NCBI GenBank assembly: GCA_016297265.1
Contig: JAEDHB010000010.1
Coordinates: 1-48,662, forward strand
DNA from: Butyrivibrio sp.
GTDB lineage: Bacteria; Bacillota; Clostridia; Lachnospirales; Lachnospiraceae
DNA: 48,662 nt
Reading direction: 5' to 3'
Part shown: one piece after another, positions 48,661 through 48,662 of the stretch
Layout of the letters: every line of letters begins with the position of its first letter
How positions within the stretch are numbered: position 1 is the first letter of the stretch
Notes under the pieces: generated by a model
What the model saw: only the letters and a program-made list of their open reading frames with translations
Databases searched by the model: none
Told to the model about the DNA's origin: nothing
Position numbers and translations under genes: made by a program

Positions 48661-48662
48661 CG

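Noticed and set aside
1..48662. CRISPR array, insertion sequence, prophage or integrative element
   Set aside because: No regular direct-repeat array, transposase, integrase or phage gene was seen, and the genes are mostly chromosomal house-keeping or metabolic types.

Overview
The window is chromosomal DNA from an anaerobic, low-to-mid GC Firmicute, most likely a member of the Lachnospiraceae (Clostridia). Supporting signs are the B. subtilis-like order ispF-cysS-mrnC-rlmB-sigH, pyruvate formate-lyase with its activase, a spore photoproduct lyase-type radical SAM enzyme, the paired IscU-like/GGGtGRT genes, strong AGGAGG-type ribosome binding sites and frequent TTG/GTG codons near starts. I see no insertion sequence, prophage, CRISPR array or rRNA. 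Coding density is high: no gene-free stretch exceeds about 225 bases, and the larger gaps hold promoters and terminators, which are listed.

Layout. 1-4112: tRNA-Val (partial) and tRNA-Met, then isoprenoid and translation genes (ispF, cysS, mrnC, rlmB), sigH and tRNA-Thr. 4132-8519: a minus-strand coiled-coil/J-domain gene and a divergent ABC exporter pair. 8522-12175: asd, a flavodoxin-fold oxidoreductase, and a PadR/DUF1700/DUF4097 envelope module with a likely operator. 12195-15540: pflB and pflA, separated by a hairpin. 15575-18648: an FtsX-type ABC transporter. 18651-28298: a TetM-like ribosomal GTPase fused to a Rae1/YacP ribonuclease domain, gltX, pyk, a YkgJ-type Cys-cluster protein, cardiolipin synthase, a 52-residue Cys-rich membrane protein, an anchored hypothetical and greA. 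28337-34864: a heterodimeric multidrug-type ABC exporter, a small possibly SecB-like protein, an AraC/GyrI regulator and a lipoprotein hydrolase. 34896-39443: a DNA-repair island made of a minus-strand operon (SDR, unknown, SPL-family radical SAM) and a divergent TIGR03916/TIGR03915 pair with a LexA-type box. 39517-48662: a lipoprotein, a copper ATPase with an extra C-terminal metal-binding domain, the IscU-like scaffold plus GGGtGRT protein, two tandem methyltransferases, and a chemoreceptor-like protein with a C-terminal sugar-binding-protein domain.

The most interesting points are: (1) the ribosomal GTPase-Rae1 fusion, in a genome segment where the usual stand-alone rae1 gene between rlmB and sigH is absent; (2) a LexA-type box on the promoter of the poorly understood TIGR03916/TIGR03915 repair pair, next to an SPL operon; (3) the IscU-like/GGGtGRT pair; (4) a chemoreceptor signalling module carrying a cytoplasmic periplasmic-binding-protein-like domain; (5) a CopA-CopZ in-frame fusion that keeps an internal ribosome binding site. 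All functional statements rest on motif recognition by eye; no database search was run.
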